Shown here in pieces: positions 1 to 7,614 of a stretch of DNA of 33,663 bases. A program made the position numbers and the translations under genes. The stretch's first letter is position 1. The number at the start of each line of letters is the position of its first letter. This stretch comes from Agaribacter marinus (GTDB lineage: Bacteria; Pseudomonadota; Gammaproteobacteria; Enterobacterales; Alteromonadaceae), in NCBI RefSeq assembly GCF_030160655.1, contig NZ_BSOT01000015.1, positions 1 to 33,663 of the forward strand. Reading direction: 5' to 3'. The notes beneath the pieces were generated by a model, which saw only the letters and a list, made by a program, of their open reading frames with translations, was not told where the DNA came from and made no database searches.

Positions 1-3000
1 ACCCAAGGTGAATTTACACTAGTGGTAGATGGTCCACGTGAACTTGCGGTTGGGACGATTGAAGCCATTGTTGGTGAAGACTTAAATATTAGCGTACCTG
101 CCTATTTTGAAGGTTTAAGCAACAGTGCTCAATATGGCGTACGTATTGAGTTAGTCGATACTGCAGGTGATACGGAGCAAGCAAATGTGACAGAGGCAGC
201 TCCCGCGCTCGCTACTGGTGCGTTATCTAGCCAAGCAAATGTAAATACTTTTAGTGACACAAGTTTATCTTCATTTAGCGTAAGAAGCGCGTCGTTCGCA
301 ACGCCATTGGAATTAGGTACAGTTGCCGCGGAATCGACATCTGCACCGGAAATTACAATTCCACCAGAGCTTGCTAACTGGTTATCTTACAACGAACAAA
401 CAGGCCGTTTGACAAGTACTGGAGACCAACTAACTAACTTAGCCAACTATGTAAGTGGGCTCACAAAAGAACTACGACTTACCTTTTTTGTAACAGATGG
501 TGATACGGAATTGTCGACTCATGGAGAGCTGAAACCTGGTATTGGCGCTACCTCACAAAAGTATCTGTTTACTTATGACGCAGCTAATCGCGTGACCTTA
601 GATGGCGCGGTTTGGGACAAGAATAAAGATGAGTATGTTTTCGCGACTGATACACAATTTACTGTATATGACGCAGTGGGTCGAGCGGAGTATGTTTATA
701 CCAATCAAGGAAAAAATGTTCAGCGCATGACTTACAACGCGCAAGGGAGTTTAAGTCAGAGTCATCGATTGCTCGATATCGAAGAGCTTAACTTAAATTA
801 TTACGACTTATATCAAAGTCAAGGGCACCTGGGCGTGGATACTACAGTTAGTCGTGCTTGGTTTTCGTCGGTAGAACACGAGTATAATTTGCTGCAACAG
901 GTGACAAATACAGCCACTTATTTTAGTCCGACAGAAACTGTAGACCTTGGCAATAATGAATCAGGTGATGATTATGTAGACGAAATTTTAGATGAGCTTT
1001 TATCTGAAATTTCTTTGGCCAACTCGGTTAAGTCGGTGCAAGTATACGATTACAATGATGATGGGCAAATAAAGAGTGTTGAATCGTTTGGTTTATCATC
1101 TGAAGCTGCAGCCAATAAAGTGCAAAATAATGTATTCGGTGCAATCCCCGATTTTACAGACTTAGATGTTATCACCAAAGAAGAGGTAACTACCGAGGCC
1201 AATAAATTAAGTGTTACCAGTTATGTTTATGATGGCGCAGGCCGCACAACTACCATGCACTACAATCAGTTAAAACGACCTACTTTAAGCAGTAGTAGCT
1301 CGCCTGCAACGTTTACGCAAAACTTTCGTTATGAATATGAGGGCCGTGAAAGCTACCTTGAAAAGTTAGTGACGGGAGCAGGAACTAAAGATTTTGGTAT
1401 TGCCCGAACAAAATCGTTTTACGACGCAAATGGTAACCGTGTTGCAGTAGAAGAAAGGCAGCTGAATAAAGATAACACGCCTTTAGAAGGCACAAAAGTG
1501 CAAGCACGCTATTTTGATTACACCGCTGATGGCAAATTGATCCGCCGTCAACATGGTGAACAGACGAGAACGCACGAGGGTGTTAAGCCGTTTGAGGTGA
1601 CCGAAGGTAGTATAGGTAACGTAATGGGAGGTTTGCCAGTAGGTATTCAAACCATTGCCGACCAGATTAAATTTGAACCGGCAAGTACAGAATTCGGACT
1701 TAATAAAGGTTCATTAACTAGCCATTACATGTTTAACGGTAGCCAGTACTTAGGTGAGTTAAAAGAAAATGGCCAAATAAATGTGAAGTCGGCACACTTA
1801 CAAAGTGTGAACCCAAATAGTGCGACAAGTAGCAGAAGTCACACAGTTCGAGATGGCGAAACACTGCGCGTATTAGCAAACCAATTTTATGGCGACGCTA
1901 ACCTTTGGTATGTGATAGCCGACGCTAATGGCTTGACCCAAGGTGCAGACGACAAGCTAACGGCTGGGCAAAGCATCAACATCCCAGAGCAAGCTAATAC
2001 AAGCAATCGCTTTGATACCTTTACTCCCTATAATGTTGCTGAAGTCATTGGCGATACAACGCCAAACGTGCCGTATATTCCGCCACCACCAGAGGCTGGA
2101 TGTAATGCCATTGCAACGATATTGATTATTGTTGTGACGGTCATTGTCACGGTCTATACGGCAGGTGCAGCATCTGGGTTGGGTGGTACGTTTGCAAACG
2201 GTGTAACCGCATTGGCTAGTTCGCCAGGGGCAGCATTTGTCGGTGCAGCAGCAGGTAATTTGGCGGGGCAAGCTACGGGTGTCGCGTTAGGCGTGCAGAG
2301 TGGTATTGATTTAGGTAGTGCATTTGTGAGTGGCGCTACAGCCTTTGTAACGGCAGGCATTGGACAACATTTAGGTGTTGGAAAAAATATCGCGGAAGGT
2401 GTCAATGGCGTATTTGCAGCTGGTAAAGCAGGCGAACAAATAGCACTTACTTCGGCCGGAAAGGCACTTACTGCTGTCGCAGGTGTTGCTACGGCAGCCG
2501 CTGCAAATAAAATCATCGGCCGACCGAGTGGCTTCAGGTGGGCTAATGTGGCTGCTGCAGGTGTTACTAGCTTTGTAGGTAGCGAACTTAATTTGGGTGG
2601 TGGAGAATTCTTTGAAAACCTTGATCCAACGGGTATTGTGGGAGATACAGTTGGCGGTATTGCACGCTCTGGGATAAACTATGCCGTGAAGAAAGGATTC
2701 TTTAACGAAGGTTCGTGGAATTTTGTTGACGTGGCGACGGATGCGTTTGGTAATGCGCTGGGGAATTCGATTGTTAGAGCTAGTCAAAAACAACCAGAGC
2801 CTCGTTTTACTGGGACACTTGATACCTCAAAATTGGATGCCGCATTAGCTCAAGGCAGTGTTGATAGAAATAACGCACTTAATGCCAGCTTAGAAGCAGA
2901 TTTAAGCAAGCAAGAAGCTCAAATCGCTTCAAACTTAAGTCGAGTCGCGGCAGCGCAACAAGCGCAGGCTAATGCGGATTTTGATGCGTCGATAGTAGCG

Positions 3001-3987
3001 AGTCAAAATGCTGGAGCGCAACGCGCTTCGGCATTTGTAGCACAAAGTGATGAGTTGTTCAGGGATTTAGCTGCTAAAGCTATCTCTGTGCGGAAAGCGC
3101 AGGCTCGAATTGGAGCTACGGCAGAGCAAAATACCATTCGAACTACAGACAATAGACTTACTGTGTTTGGCAAATCTAAGTTTGTTTCTCGCGATATCAA
3201 CACAAGCCTCGGCAACAGTAATGCTACAATAGGTGGTCCAGCAACTAGAAACGCTACTGTTACTGACACAAATGGCGTACGCCGATTTAATAACCTCGAT
3301 CAAGGAAGTGTAAATAGAGGATTTGTTCAAAACCCTTTAAATCAGAGGTCATTAAGGGAAACTCAGCAGTCTCAGCTACAGACTAGCCTTGAGGTTAAAG
3401 CAGAGTCTGTATTGTTTGATGTAAGTGGTAGTATAGCTTTACTTGATGGATTTGATGGCCTGCTATTAGAGGGACAAGTTAAGAGCGTTGCTAATTTGCA
3501 AACAGATGCTAAGTCAGTTAGTGCAGTAGCAGGGGTAAATGCCCGTGGAAGCTTCACATTAGCTGCGGCTCAAGGTGAGTTTCTTGGTTTAGAAGGAAAT
3601 ACAGATGTAAGTTCAGTTGCTGAGGCAGGTTTACAAGGACAATTCACCGCAGGTAGAAGAGGAGTTCAGGTTGGGTTTGCAGGGAAAGCTGAGGCGGTTG
3701 CATTACAAGCATCAGGTCAAATCAAAAATGTTGACCCCATCGAACTCTTTGGTGGGTTGATTACCGTCAATGAAGCTTCGATCGGCGGAGATTTGAACGC
3801 TGGAGGAGTTGGTGGTGCAATTAATGCTGGTTTTTCTGCAAACAACGGACGTATCAGAGCCACTTTTGGAGCTGGTCTGACGGCTATTATTGGAGGCCGT
3901 TTGCAACTCGGTTTGGATGTGACGGTAAATCCAGAACCTATACAGCAATCGTTTACGACACTGCACGGGCAGCTCTTCGGTAATTAA
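1..3987 (+). CDS. YD-repeat/LysM giant protein with toxin-like C-terminus, 5' partial
   Basis: The frame is open from base 1, so this is the C-terminal 1,328 or so codons of a larger protein; the GTG at 22 is internal. Seen in order: an Ig-like or cadherin-like stretch (to about 540), weak YD-type repeats (about 560-1580, with YDAANRV, YDAVGRAEY and YDGAGRTT), a LysM domain (about 1840-1990, HTVRDGETL and LTAGQSINIPEQ), a proline run and a strongly hydrophobic segment (about 2095-2190), a long Ala/Gly-rich region (to about 2790), an Ala/Gln-rich probable coiled coil (about 2850-3080), and a Gly/Ala-rich beta-type tail (about 3400-3985). Proteins built this way in gammaproteobacteria are usually surface or secreted YD/RHS-like proteins with swappable C-terminal effectors. 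The toxin role is inferred: no catalytic motif is visible and the classic RHS cleavage motif was not seen. The next gene begins 19 bp after the stop. Confidence 0.8.
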   Translation, partial: TQGEFTLVVDGPRELAVGTIEAIVGEDLNISVPAYFEGLSNSAQYGVRIELVDTAGDTEQANVTEAAPALATGALSSQANVNTFSDTSLSSFSVRSASFATPLELGTVAAESTSAPEITIPPELANWLSYNEQTGRLTSTGDQLTNLANYVSGLTKELRLTFFVTDGDTELSTHGELKPGIGATSQKYLFTYDAANRVTLDGAVWDKNKDEYVFATDTQFTVYDAVGRAEYVYTNQGKNVQRMTYNAQGSLSQSHRLLDIEELNLNYYDLYQSQGHLGVDTTVSRAWFSSVEHEYNLLQQVTNTATYFSPTETVDLGNNESGDDYVDEILDELLSEISLANSVKSVQVYDYNDDGQIKSVESFGLSSEAAANKVQNNVFGAIPDFTDLDVITKEEVTTEANKLSVTSYVYDGAGRTTTMHYNQLKRPTLSSSSSPATFTQNFRYEYEGRESYLEKLVTGAGTKDFGIARTKSFYDANGNRVAVEERQLNKDNTPLEGTKVQARYFDYTADGKLIRRQHGEQTRTHEGVKPFEVTEGSIGNVMGGLPVGIQTIADQIKFEPASTEFGLNKGSLTSHYMFNGSQYLGELKENGQINVKSAHLQSVNPNSATSSRSHTVRDGETLRVLANQFYGDANLWYVIADANGLTQGADDKLTAGQSINIPEQANTSNRFDTFTPYNVAEVIGDTTPNVPYIPPPPEAGCNAIATILIIVVTVIVTVYTAGAASGLGGTFANGVTALASSPGAAFVGAAAGNLAGQATGVALGVQSGIDLGSAFVSGATAFVTAGIGQHLGVGKNIAEGVNGVFAAGKAGEQIALTSAGKALTAVAGVATAAAANKIIGRPSGFRWANVAAAGVTSFVGSELNLGGGEFFENLDPTGIVGDTVGGIARSGINYAVKKGFFNEGSWNFVDVATDAFGNALGNSIVRASQKQPEPRFTGTLDTSKLDAALAQGSVDRNNALNASLEADLSKQEAQIASNLSRVAAAQQAQANADFDASIVASQNAGAQRASAFVAQSDELFRDLAAKAISVRKAQARIGATAEQNTIRTTDNRLTVFGKSKFVSRDINTSLGNSNATIGGPATRNATVTDTNGVRRFNNLDQGSVNRGFVQNPLNQRSLRETQQSQLQTSLEVKAESVLFDVSGSIALLDGFDGLLLEGQVKSVANLQTDAKSVSAVAGVNARGSFTLAAAQGEFLGLEGNTDVSSVAEAGLQGQFTAGRRGVQVGFAGKAEAVALQASGQIKNVDPIELFGGLITVNEASIGGDLNAGGVGGAINAGFSANNGRIRATFGAGLTAIIGGRLQLGLDVTVNPEPIQQSFTTLHGQLFGN

Positions 3988-4006
3988 GAACAAGAGTGGG
4001 AAATAT

Positions 4007-4807
4007 ATGAAAAAAATATTAATTTCAGGATTACTTATGGTAGGAGCATCAGCTGTGCATGCCCAAACTATTTGCGATGAAGAGTGGGAATCTATTGCTG
4101 ATAAGTTTACTCAGGGAACAGATATAAAAGCAATTCTGTCTATGTGGGAAAAGAAAAAGGGTACTTGTGGTGAGTCTAGCTTTTACTATTTAAAGCTAGG
4201 TTGGCTTTTACTAGAAAATGCAAAATTTACGGAAGCAGAAGCTGCTTTTAATAAAGGATTAGATGTAGATAAAGATAATGATGTTGCCCTTAAACTTGCA
4301 TTGGCTGATTTACCATTTCAGCAATCAACTAGAGCATTTGCAGATATTAATTGGGATTTGTTGAATAAAGCTCATGTAAGAATGCAAACTTTTATAGAGG
4401 AATATCCTGATCTACCAGATGGTTATGCCTCTTTAACAGGAGTAATGCTGATAAAAAAAGAATTTAAGTCTGTTATTGAAAATGGGTTAAAAGCTAAAAA
4501 GTTGGGTGGAAACCCATATGCTTACAGAAACTTGGCTATAGCTTATTATGAAGTTGCTCAAGACAAAAATGCTACGGTTGCTGCATCTGAAGCAATAGAA
4601 TTATCAGAGTCTTTACAGGCTGATGCTGAGTTAATGTTGACAGTAGCACTTGCATATTCAAACTTAAAAGAATTTAAATATTCTTTAGGTATGCTTCGGC
4701 TACTCGTTCAATCAAACCCTGAGTCTCAATCCACACCTGAATTTCAGAGAATAACCTCCCATATTCGAGAGCAATATCTGTTACATCAAGAAGCAGAAAG
4801 TTATTGA
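4007..4807 (+). CDS. Secreted TPR-repeat protein, candidate partner or immunity protein
   Basis: This 266-residue protein has a clear Sec signal peptide (MKKILISGLLMVGASAVHA, likely cut before QTICDEEW), so it should act in the periplasm. The rest is helical with TPR-like units: FYYLKLGWLLLENAKFTEAE followed by AFNKGLDVDKDN around 58-90, a second unit around 160-190 (YAYRNLAIAYYEVAQDKNAT) and a third around 205-240. TPR units bind other proteins, so it has no predicted catalysis. It starts 19 bp after the giant YD/LysM gene on the same strand and is probably cotranscribed with it, and it looks more AT-rich than that gene. A periplasmic immunity or accessory role for the upstream protein is inferred from position only. 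It could equally be an unrelated TPR protein. Confidence 0.75.
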   Translation: MKKILISGLLMVGASAVHAQTICDEEWESIADKFTQGTDIKAILSMWEKKKGTCGESSFYYLKLGWLLLENAKFTEAEAAFNKGLDVDKDNDVALKLALADLPFQQSTRAFADINWDLLNKAHVRMQTFIEEYPDLPDGYASLTGVMLIKKEFKSVIENGLKAKKLGGNPYAYRNLAIAYYEVAQDKNATVAASEAIELSESLQADAELMLTVALAYSNLKEFKYSLGMLRLLVQSNPESQSTPEFQRITSHIREQYLLHQEAESY

Positions 4808-4894
4808 TGAATTGATGTTGATGTAGGTAATGATTTAATCACCCTTGCATTAGCAGGGGCGTCTTGCTTTTAGCTGCTATCACTTCTTAGCGGC

Positions 4895-5233
4895 TTATCC
4901 CACTCTCTGTAGTTGGCTTGCCGTGTGCTTTAAGAACATGCCATCAATCAGCGATTGGATGGTGCGCTGATCTTCATCAGACATCTGGCTGACCGCCTCA
5001 AATTTAAGTTGTAATCCATCGGGTAAATCCCGCTCTCCTTCCTCAAAAATCATCCAGTCGGTGGTGACGTTAAACGCGGTGGCGATTTTTTTTAGTAGCT
5101 CAATGGACGGTTGTGCTTGACCGGCTTCATAGCGTTTCACTTGGGTAATATGGATACCGACCTTCTCAGCCATCTGGGGTTGGGTGAGCTTATTGTCTTT
5201 CCTTAGTTGCAAAAAGCGGGTTGGAAAACTCAT
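4895..5233 (-). CDS. XRE-family helix-turn-helix regulator
   Basis: A 112-residue DNA-binding protein. The N-terminal HTH_3/Cro-C1 domain (about residues 5-60) is plain: FLQLRKDNKLTQPQMAEKVG, then HITQVKRYEAGQAQPS and LLKKIATAFNVTTDWMIF. The C-terminal tail (LQLKFEAVSQMSDEDQRTIQ then SLIDGMFLKH) is typical of short XRE regulators that often lie beside toxin-antitoxin genes. The frame stays open 102 codons further upstream, but that part runs antisense through the antitoxin gene, so I start at MSFPTRF. No strong ribosome site precedes it; MMDKQLL at 5266 is the alternative. It is divergent from the antitoxin/toxin pair with a 14-bp palindrome between them, so it probably controls that pair and itself (inference). 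Confidence 0.85.
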   Translation of the reverse strand: MSFPTRFLQLRKDNKLTQPQMAEKVGIHITQVKRYEAGQAQPSIELLKKIATAFNVTTDWMIFEEGERDLPDGLQLKFEAVSQMSDEDQRTIQSLIDGMFLKHTASQLQRVG

Positions 5234-5240
5234 CGCGATG

Positions 5241-5254
5241 CAACTCAATAGTTG
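5241..5254. promoter_or_regulatory. Candidate operator between XRE regulator and TA genes
   Basis: CAACT-CAAT-AGTTG is a perfect 5-bp inverted repeat with a 4-bp centre. It sits in the 43-bp gap between the divergent starts of the XRE regulator (5233) and the antitoxin (5277). XRE repressors typically bind palindromes of this kind; the link here is inferred from position. Confidence 0.35.
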
Positions 5255-5276
5255 TTTATCCATCATTCGAGGGTGT

Positions 5277-5552
5277 ATGATAACGGAGTTTATAGATATG
5301 CAACGAAGCGAGGCAGTAATGCAAACGGCGAGCAGTAAACAGAATGACGATCCATTCCTCAGTGCGCTATGCCAAGAAGGGGAGCAGGTGCCTGAAGAGC
5401 ATCGTGAACGGTTATTACAGATAGTGCACTTGTTTAGAGAAAGCGTGAGTTGGCCGAGCGCGAAAGCGACATTCGCCGCGGGTTGGCAAGATACGGTGGA
5501 AGGGAATGTACACCCCATAGATACCCTGTGGGATGACATTGATGTCGATTGA
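5277..5552 (+). CDS. Type II antitoxin of a RelE/ParE-type pair
   Basis: An acidic protein of 91 residues (84 if it starts at the second ATG, 5298). The middle, PEEHRERLLQIVHLFRESV, resembles the helical dimer part of antitoxins in which such a helix precedes the toxin-binding tail. The tail AKATFAAGWQDTVEG plus HPIDTLWDDID fits the pattern 'F..GW...G....LWDGID' that I associate with antitoxins encoded directly before RelE/ParE toxins. The coding region overlaps the start of the toxin gene by 11 bp, which suggests translational coupling and supports the pairing. The frame is open back to 5184 but the earlier ATG lies antisense to the XRE gene, so 5277 or 5298 is preferred. Expected role: neutralise the toxin and perhaps corepress with the XRE protein. 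The pairing is strong; the family name is left open. Confidence 0.72.
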   Translation: MITEFIDMQRSEAVMQTASSKQNDDPFLSALCQEGEQVPEEHRERLLQIVHLFRESVSWPSAKATFAAGWQDTVEGNVHPIDTLWDDIDVD

Positions 5553-5876
5553 CCTTAGGTATTCGACGAGCTTTAAACGTGCGTTAAAACGTATTGCAAA
5601 AAAATATAGACAAGTAAAATTAGGCGTACAACCGGTGATTAATGACATCATGTCAGGCAAGTTACCGGGCGAACAAATCCCTCATGTTGGGTATCCGGTG
5701 TACAAAGTACGGATAAGAAATCTAGATAGCCAACAAGGGCAGCGAGGGGGTATCGTATGATTTACTACCTTATCAAAGACAATCAACGGGTGTTAGTTGC
5801 CTTGTATTCTAAAGCTGAACAATCGGATATCCGTCCTGAAGACATTAAACGCATCATCGATGCGTATGACGAATAG
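5542..5876 (+). pseudogene. RelE/ParE-family toxin, frameshifted in a G run
   Basis: From ATG 5542 (GGGA 8 bp upstream; alternative ATG 5533) the frame reads SIDLRYSTSFKRALKRIAKK, then PGEQIPHVGYPVYKVRIRN, and stops at TGA 5758. That is the first two thirds of a RelE/ParE ribonuclease-type toxin. The missing end is present in another frame directly downstream: YRMIYYLIKDNQRVLVALYS and DIRPEDIKRIIDAYDE, ending at TAG 5874-5876. Adding one G to the five-G run at 5746-5750 joins both into a 111-residue protein with the usual GG-YR-IYYL junction and the usual length. So a single-base deletion, a variable G tract or a sequencing error has split the gene. As read, the product would lack the C-terminal strand and conserved residues and should be inactive. 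Confidence 0.8.
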
Positions 5877-5897
5877 TGCGGTGACCACATTATAACA

Positions 5898-6170
5898 ATG
5901 CCATCAAAAACGGATTGGACAACATTATCCACCTTGGATGATAAAGACATCGAGACAGAGGATATCCCGCTGCTTGACGATGACTTCTTTAGCCAAGCTA
6001 AGTGGCGGTCACCAATGCATTGGGCAACTCGATTGTTGGAACTGCAGTCTCCGCGTTGCGAGATACCTAAGCGAAACTTGGAAGAACAACGAAGGTTCAG
6101 TTTCAAGAACACCTACTCACACATAAGAAGAAAGGTGTTCTCTAAACAAGTGTTTATACCGTACTTTTGA
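5898..6170 (+). pseudogene. BrnA-like antitoxin fragment, C-terminus replaced
   Basis: The first 36 or so residues (TDWTTLSTLDDKDIETEDIP, then LLDDDFFSQAKWR) match the conserved N-terminal pattern of BrnA-type antitoxins: a TDW start, a 'DEDID-S-DIP' acidic stretch and 'FF--AKWR'. In that family a ribbon-helix-helix part should follow; here the sequence after about 6010 turns into an unrelated 50-residue tail, and no frame restores the domain. The gene starts 21 bp after the end of the broken RelE-type toxin, on the same strand, and its 3' end runs into the 3' end of the convergent solute-binding gene. I read it as a truncated antitoxin remnant; a short stand-alone regulator is possible. No BrnT toxin lies upstream. 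Confidence 0.45.
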
Positions 6171-6919
6171 AAAATTGCCGCAATGCTGCCATCTTTTTGC
6201 ATGTCGATTAACGCAAGGTTAAATGGGAGGTAATAGGATGATCCTTTTTTTAAACCAAAATATATGCCGGTCGGAAATGTATGTTTATATTTTGCGTATT
6301 TCCACCGAGTTGCGTTATTTTTTGTTGCCGCCTCTTCAAATGATACTCGGTCAGGTGTTGCTGCGACCTCAAAGCGACCAGCATCTAACATTTTTACCAA
6401 CTGAATGTCGTCTTTTACGATCACCTTAAATAGCCGTTCGTCTTCGTCAAATGTTTTAAAGTAACTGCCGCTGCGTTTAACACCTATGAGTTTACCTTCC
6501 AAGTCTGCATAACTATTTATGTCAATTAACTTGCGTGTAGACACCGCAAAAATCACTTCTCTTTCAATATCTAAGACAGACACCGTAAAGCTGGTATAAC
6601 CCGCTCTTTCCTCGTTTTTTGCCATGCGGGGCAGCAGAATGTCGTTGCCCAACGATAGCGCATTAAGTGTTCTGGCGAATGGTTCACGGCGCCACTTAAG
6701 TGTAATGCCAGCACGAATGGCAGCTTCATTTGCAATCTCGTATAACGGGCCATTGATGCCACTTTTGTCTACGGTTATCCACGGCGGACGATGACGCGCC
6801 GCGGCTGCTAAGGGGGCTGTGTCGGCCTTGCTGACAAAGGGGGGACAAAGCATCACCAAGATTAAAATAACTGCACGAACAGGTGAATATAATTGCCAAA
6901 TTAACAATTTAATTCGCAT
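6113..6919 (-). CDS. Periplasmic solute-binding protein, family 3 type
   Basis: A 268-residue protein with an N-terminal hydrophobic signal segment (about 14-30, ILILVMLCPPFVSKA, likely cut before DTAPLA). The body has the layout of the SBP_bac_3/PBPb fold seen in amino-acid-binding proteins: a first lobe with the ligand-facing stretch GPLYEIANEAAIRAGITLKW, then NDILLPRMAKNEERAGYTSF, a hinge around SYADLEGKLIGVKRSGSYF, and a final helix with LIDMQKDGSIAAIFQKYG, which is typical of the family. No permease or ATPase genes lie nearby, so it is likely one of the many orphan binding proteins of Alteromonadales; substrate unknown. Its 3' end overlaps the BrnA-like fragment by about 58 bp on the opposite strand. 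Confidence 0.8.
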   Translation of the reverse strand: MRIKLLIWQLYSPVRAVILILVMLCPPFVSKADTAPLAAAARHRPPWITVDKSGINGPLYEIANEAAIRAGITLKWRREPFARTLNALSLGNDILLPRMAKNEERAGYTSFTVSVLDIEREVIFAVSTRKLIDINSYADLEGKLIGVKRSGSYFKTFDEDERLFKVIVKDDIQLVKMLDAGRFEVAATPDRVSFEEAATKNNATRWKYAKYKHTFPTGIYFGLKKGSSYYLPFNLALIDMQKDGSIAAIFQKYGINTCLENTFLLMCE

Positions 6920-7232
6920 GATTAACTGCCTGTCGCAATCCTCAGTAGAGTAATAGGCAACGCTAGTGCTTACTAATAAGTAGGCGCAATTCAGACTACA
7001 AAACGAAGTAAAATAAATAGTATCTTAACGATGAATTTTTGCGCTGTGCGTAAAAACTACGATAACACTATGTTTTATAAGGAGCAATGTCTGATAAACA
7101 CTCGTAAACTTGCACCTGTATCGATTTAAGTGCGATTTTTAATAAATGTTGTCACACCCTACTAATGACGCGTGTCTAATTTAATGAGTAAGGAAATTTA
7201 CTCATCTTAAACCTTAATAACTAGAGAAGGCT
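6920..7232. other. Intergenic region, 313 bp, no gene seen
   Basis: AT-rich spacer between two divergent genes. It must carry both promoters, but I see no confident -10/-35 pair. The only clear structure is the inverted repeat at 7184-7205. A good ribosome site (AGAGAAGG) ends just before the ATG at 7233. Confidence 0.5.
7184..7205. promoter_or_regulatory. 8-bp inverted repeat upstream of SnoaL-like gene
   Basis: ATGAGTAA-GGAAAT-TTACTCAT, perfect arms with a 6-bp centre, ending 27 bp before the ATG at 7233. It could be an operator or a leader hairpin; the sequence does not decide. Confidence 0.35.
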
Positions 7233-7534
7233 ATGAACGCTAAATTTAATCAAGTGATGGCTGTAGTACTGGGGCTTTACTTTACCAACACAGCAATAGC
7301 TAGCAAGGGCAACACAATGAATAGTGAACAACAAAATGTAATCAAAACGATAAACAATATGACCGCTGCGTTTCATCAGCAACATATCGACGAGGTGATG
7401 CAAAGTTATACGGAGGGGGCGGTGATAATGTTTGAGCCCAATCAAGCTTGTCTGTTGCGGTATTGCAAAAACAAGACGATGGAAAATGGTTGTTAGTTAT
7501 CGACAATCCACATGGTCAAATAAGCGCTAATTAG
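7233..7534 (+). pseudogene. SnoaL/NTF2-like secreted protein, internally deleted
   Basis: The 5' part (to about 7443) encodes a signal peptide (QVMAVVLGLYFTNTAIAS) and the start of a SnoaL-like/DUF4440 domain: NNMTAAFHQQHIDEVMQSYT then EGAVIMFEPNQ. The annotated frame then ends with unrelated residues at 7496. In a second frame from about 7452 the sequence gives LSVAVLQKQDDGKWLLVIDN plus PHG and stops at 7534. That is the last strand of the same domain family (the 'W-L-VIDNPHG' ending). So both ends of one gene are present but the middle, roughly 60 codons judging from the usual domain size, is gone and the frame is shifted. I call it a deletion pseudogene. The ribosome site AGAGAAGG before 7233 is intact. 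Confidence 0.75.
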
Positions 7535-7614
7535 TGTTAACGGCATAAAATGCAAAACAGTCGCGGGTGTGAGTAAGTAGCGCTCCCGCTTACATTCAAT
7601 TTATAAGGCATTGT

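Noticed and set aside
1957-2793. Several minus-strand open frames of 100-140 codons inside the YD/LysM gene.
   Set aside because: They are low-complexity mirrors of the Ala/Gly-rich plus-strand coding sequence with no ribosome sites or motifs.
5184-5276. An earlier ATG for the antitoxin at 5184.
   Set aside because: It would place the start inside the XRE gene on the other strand; the region before 5277 holds the divergent control site.
5234-5539. A 102-codon upstream extension of the XRE regulator frame.
   Set aside because: It runs antisense through the antitoxin gene, has no domain-like composition, and the HTH domain begins naturally at MSFPTRF.
4808-6170. The TA island as captured integron cassettes.
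   Set aside because: No AAC...GTT attC pair with L-box complementarity was found around these genes, and they contain divergent genes.
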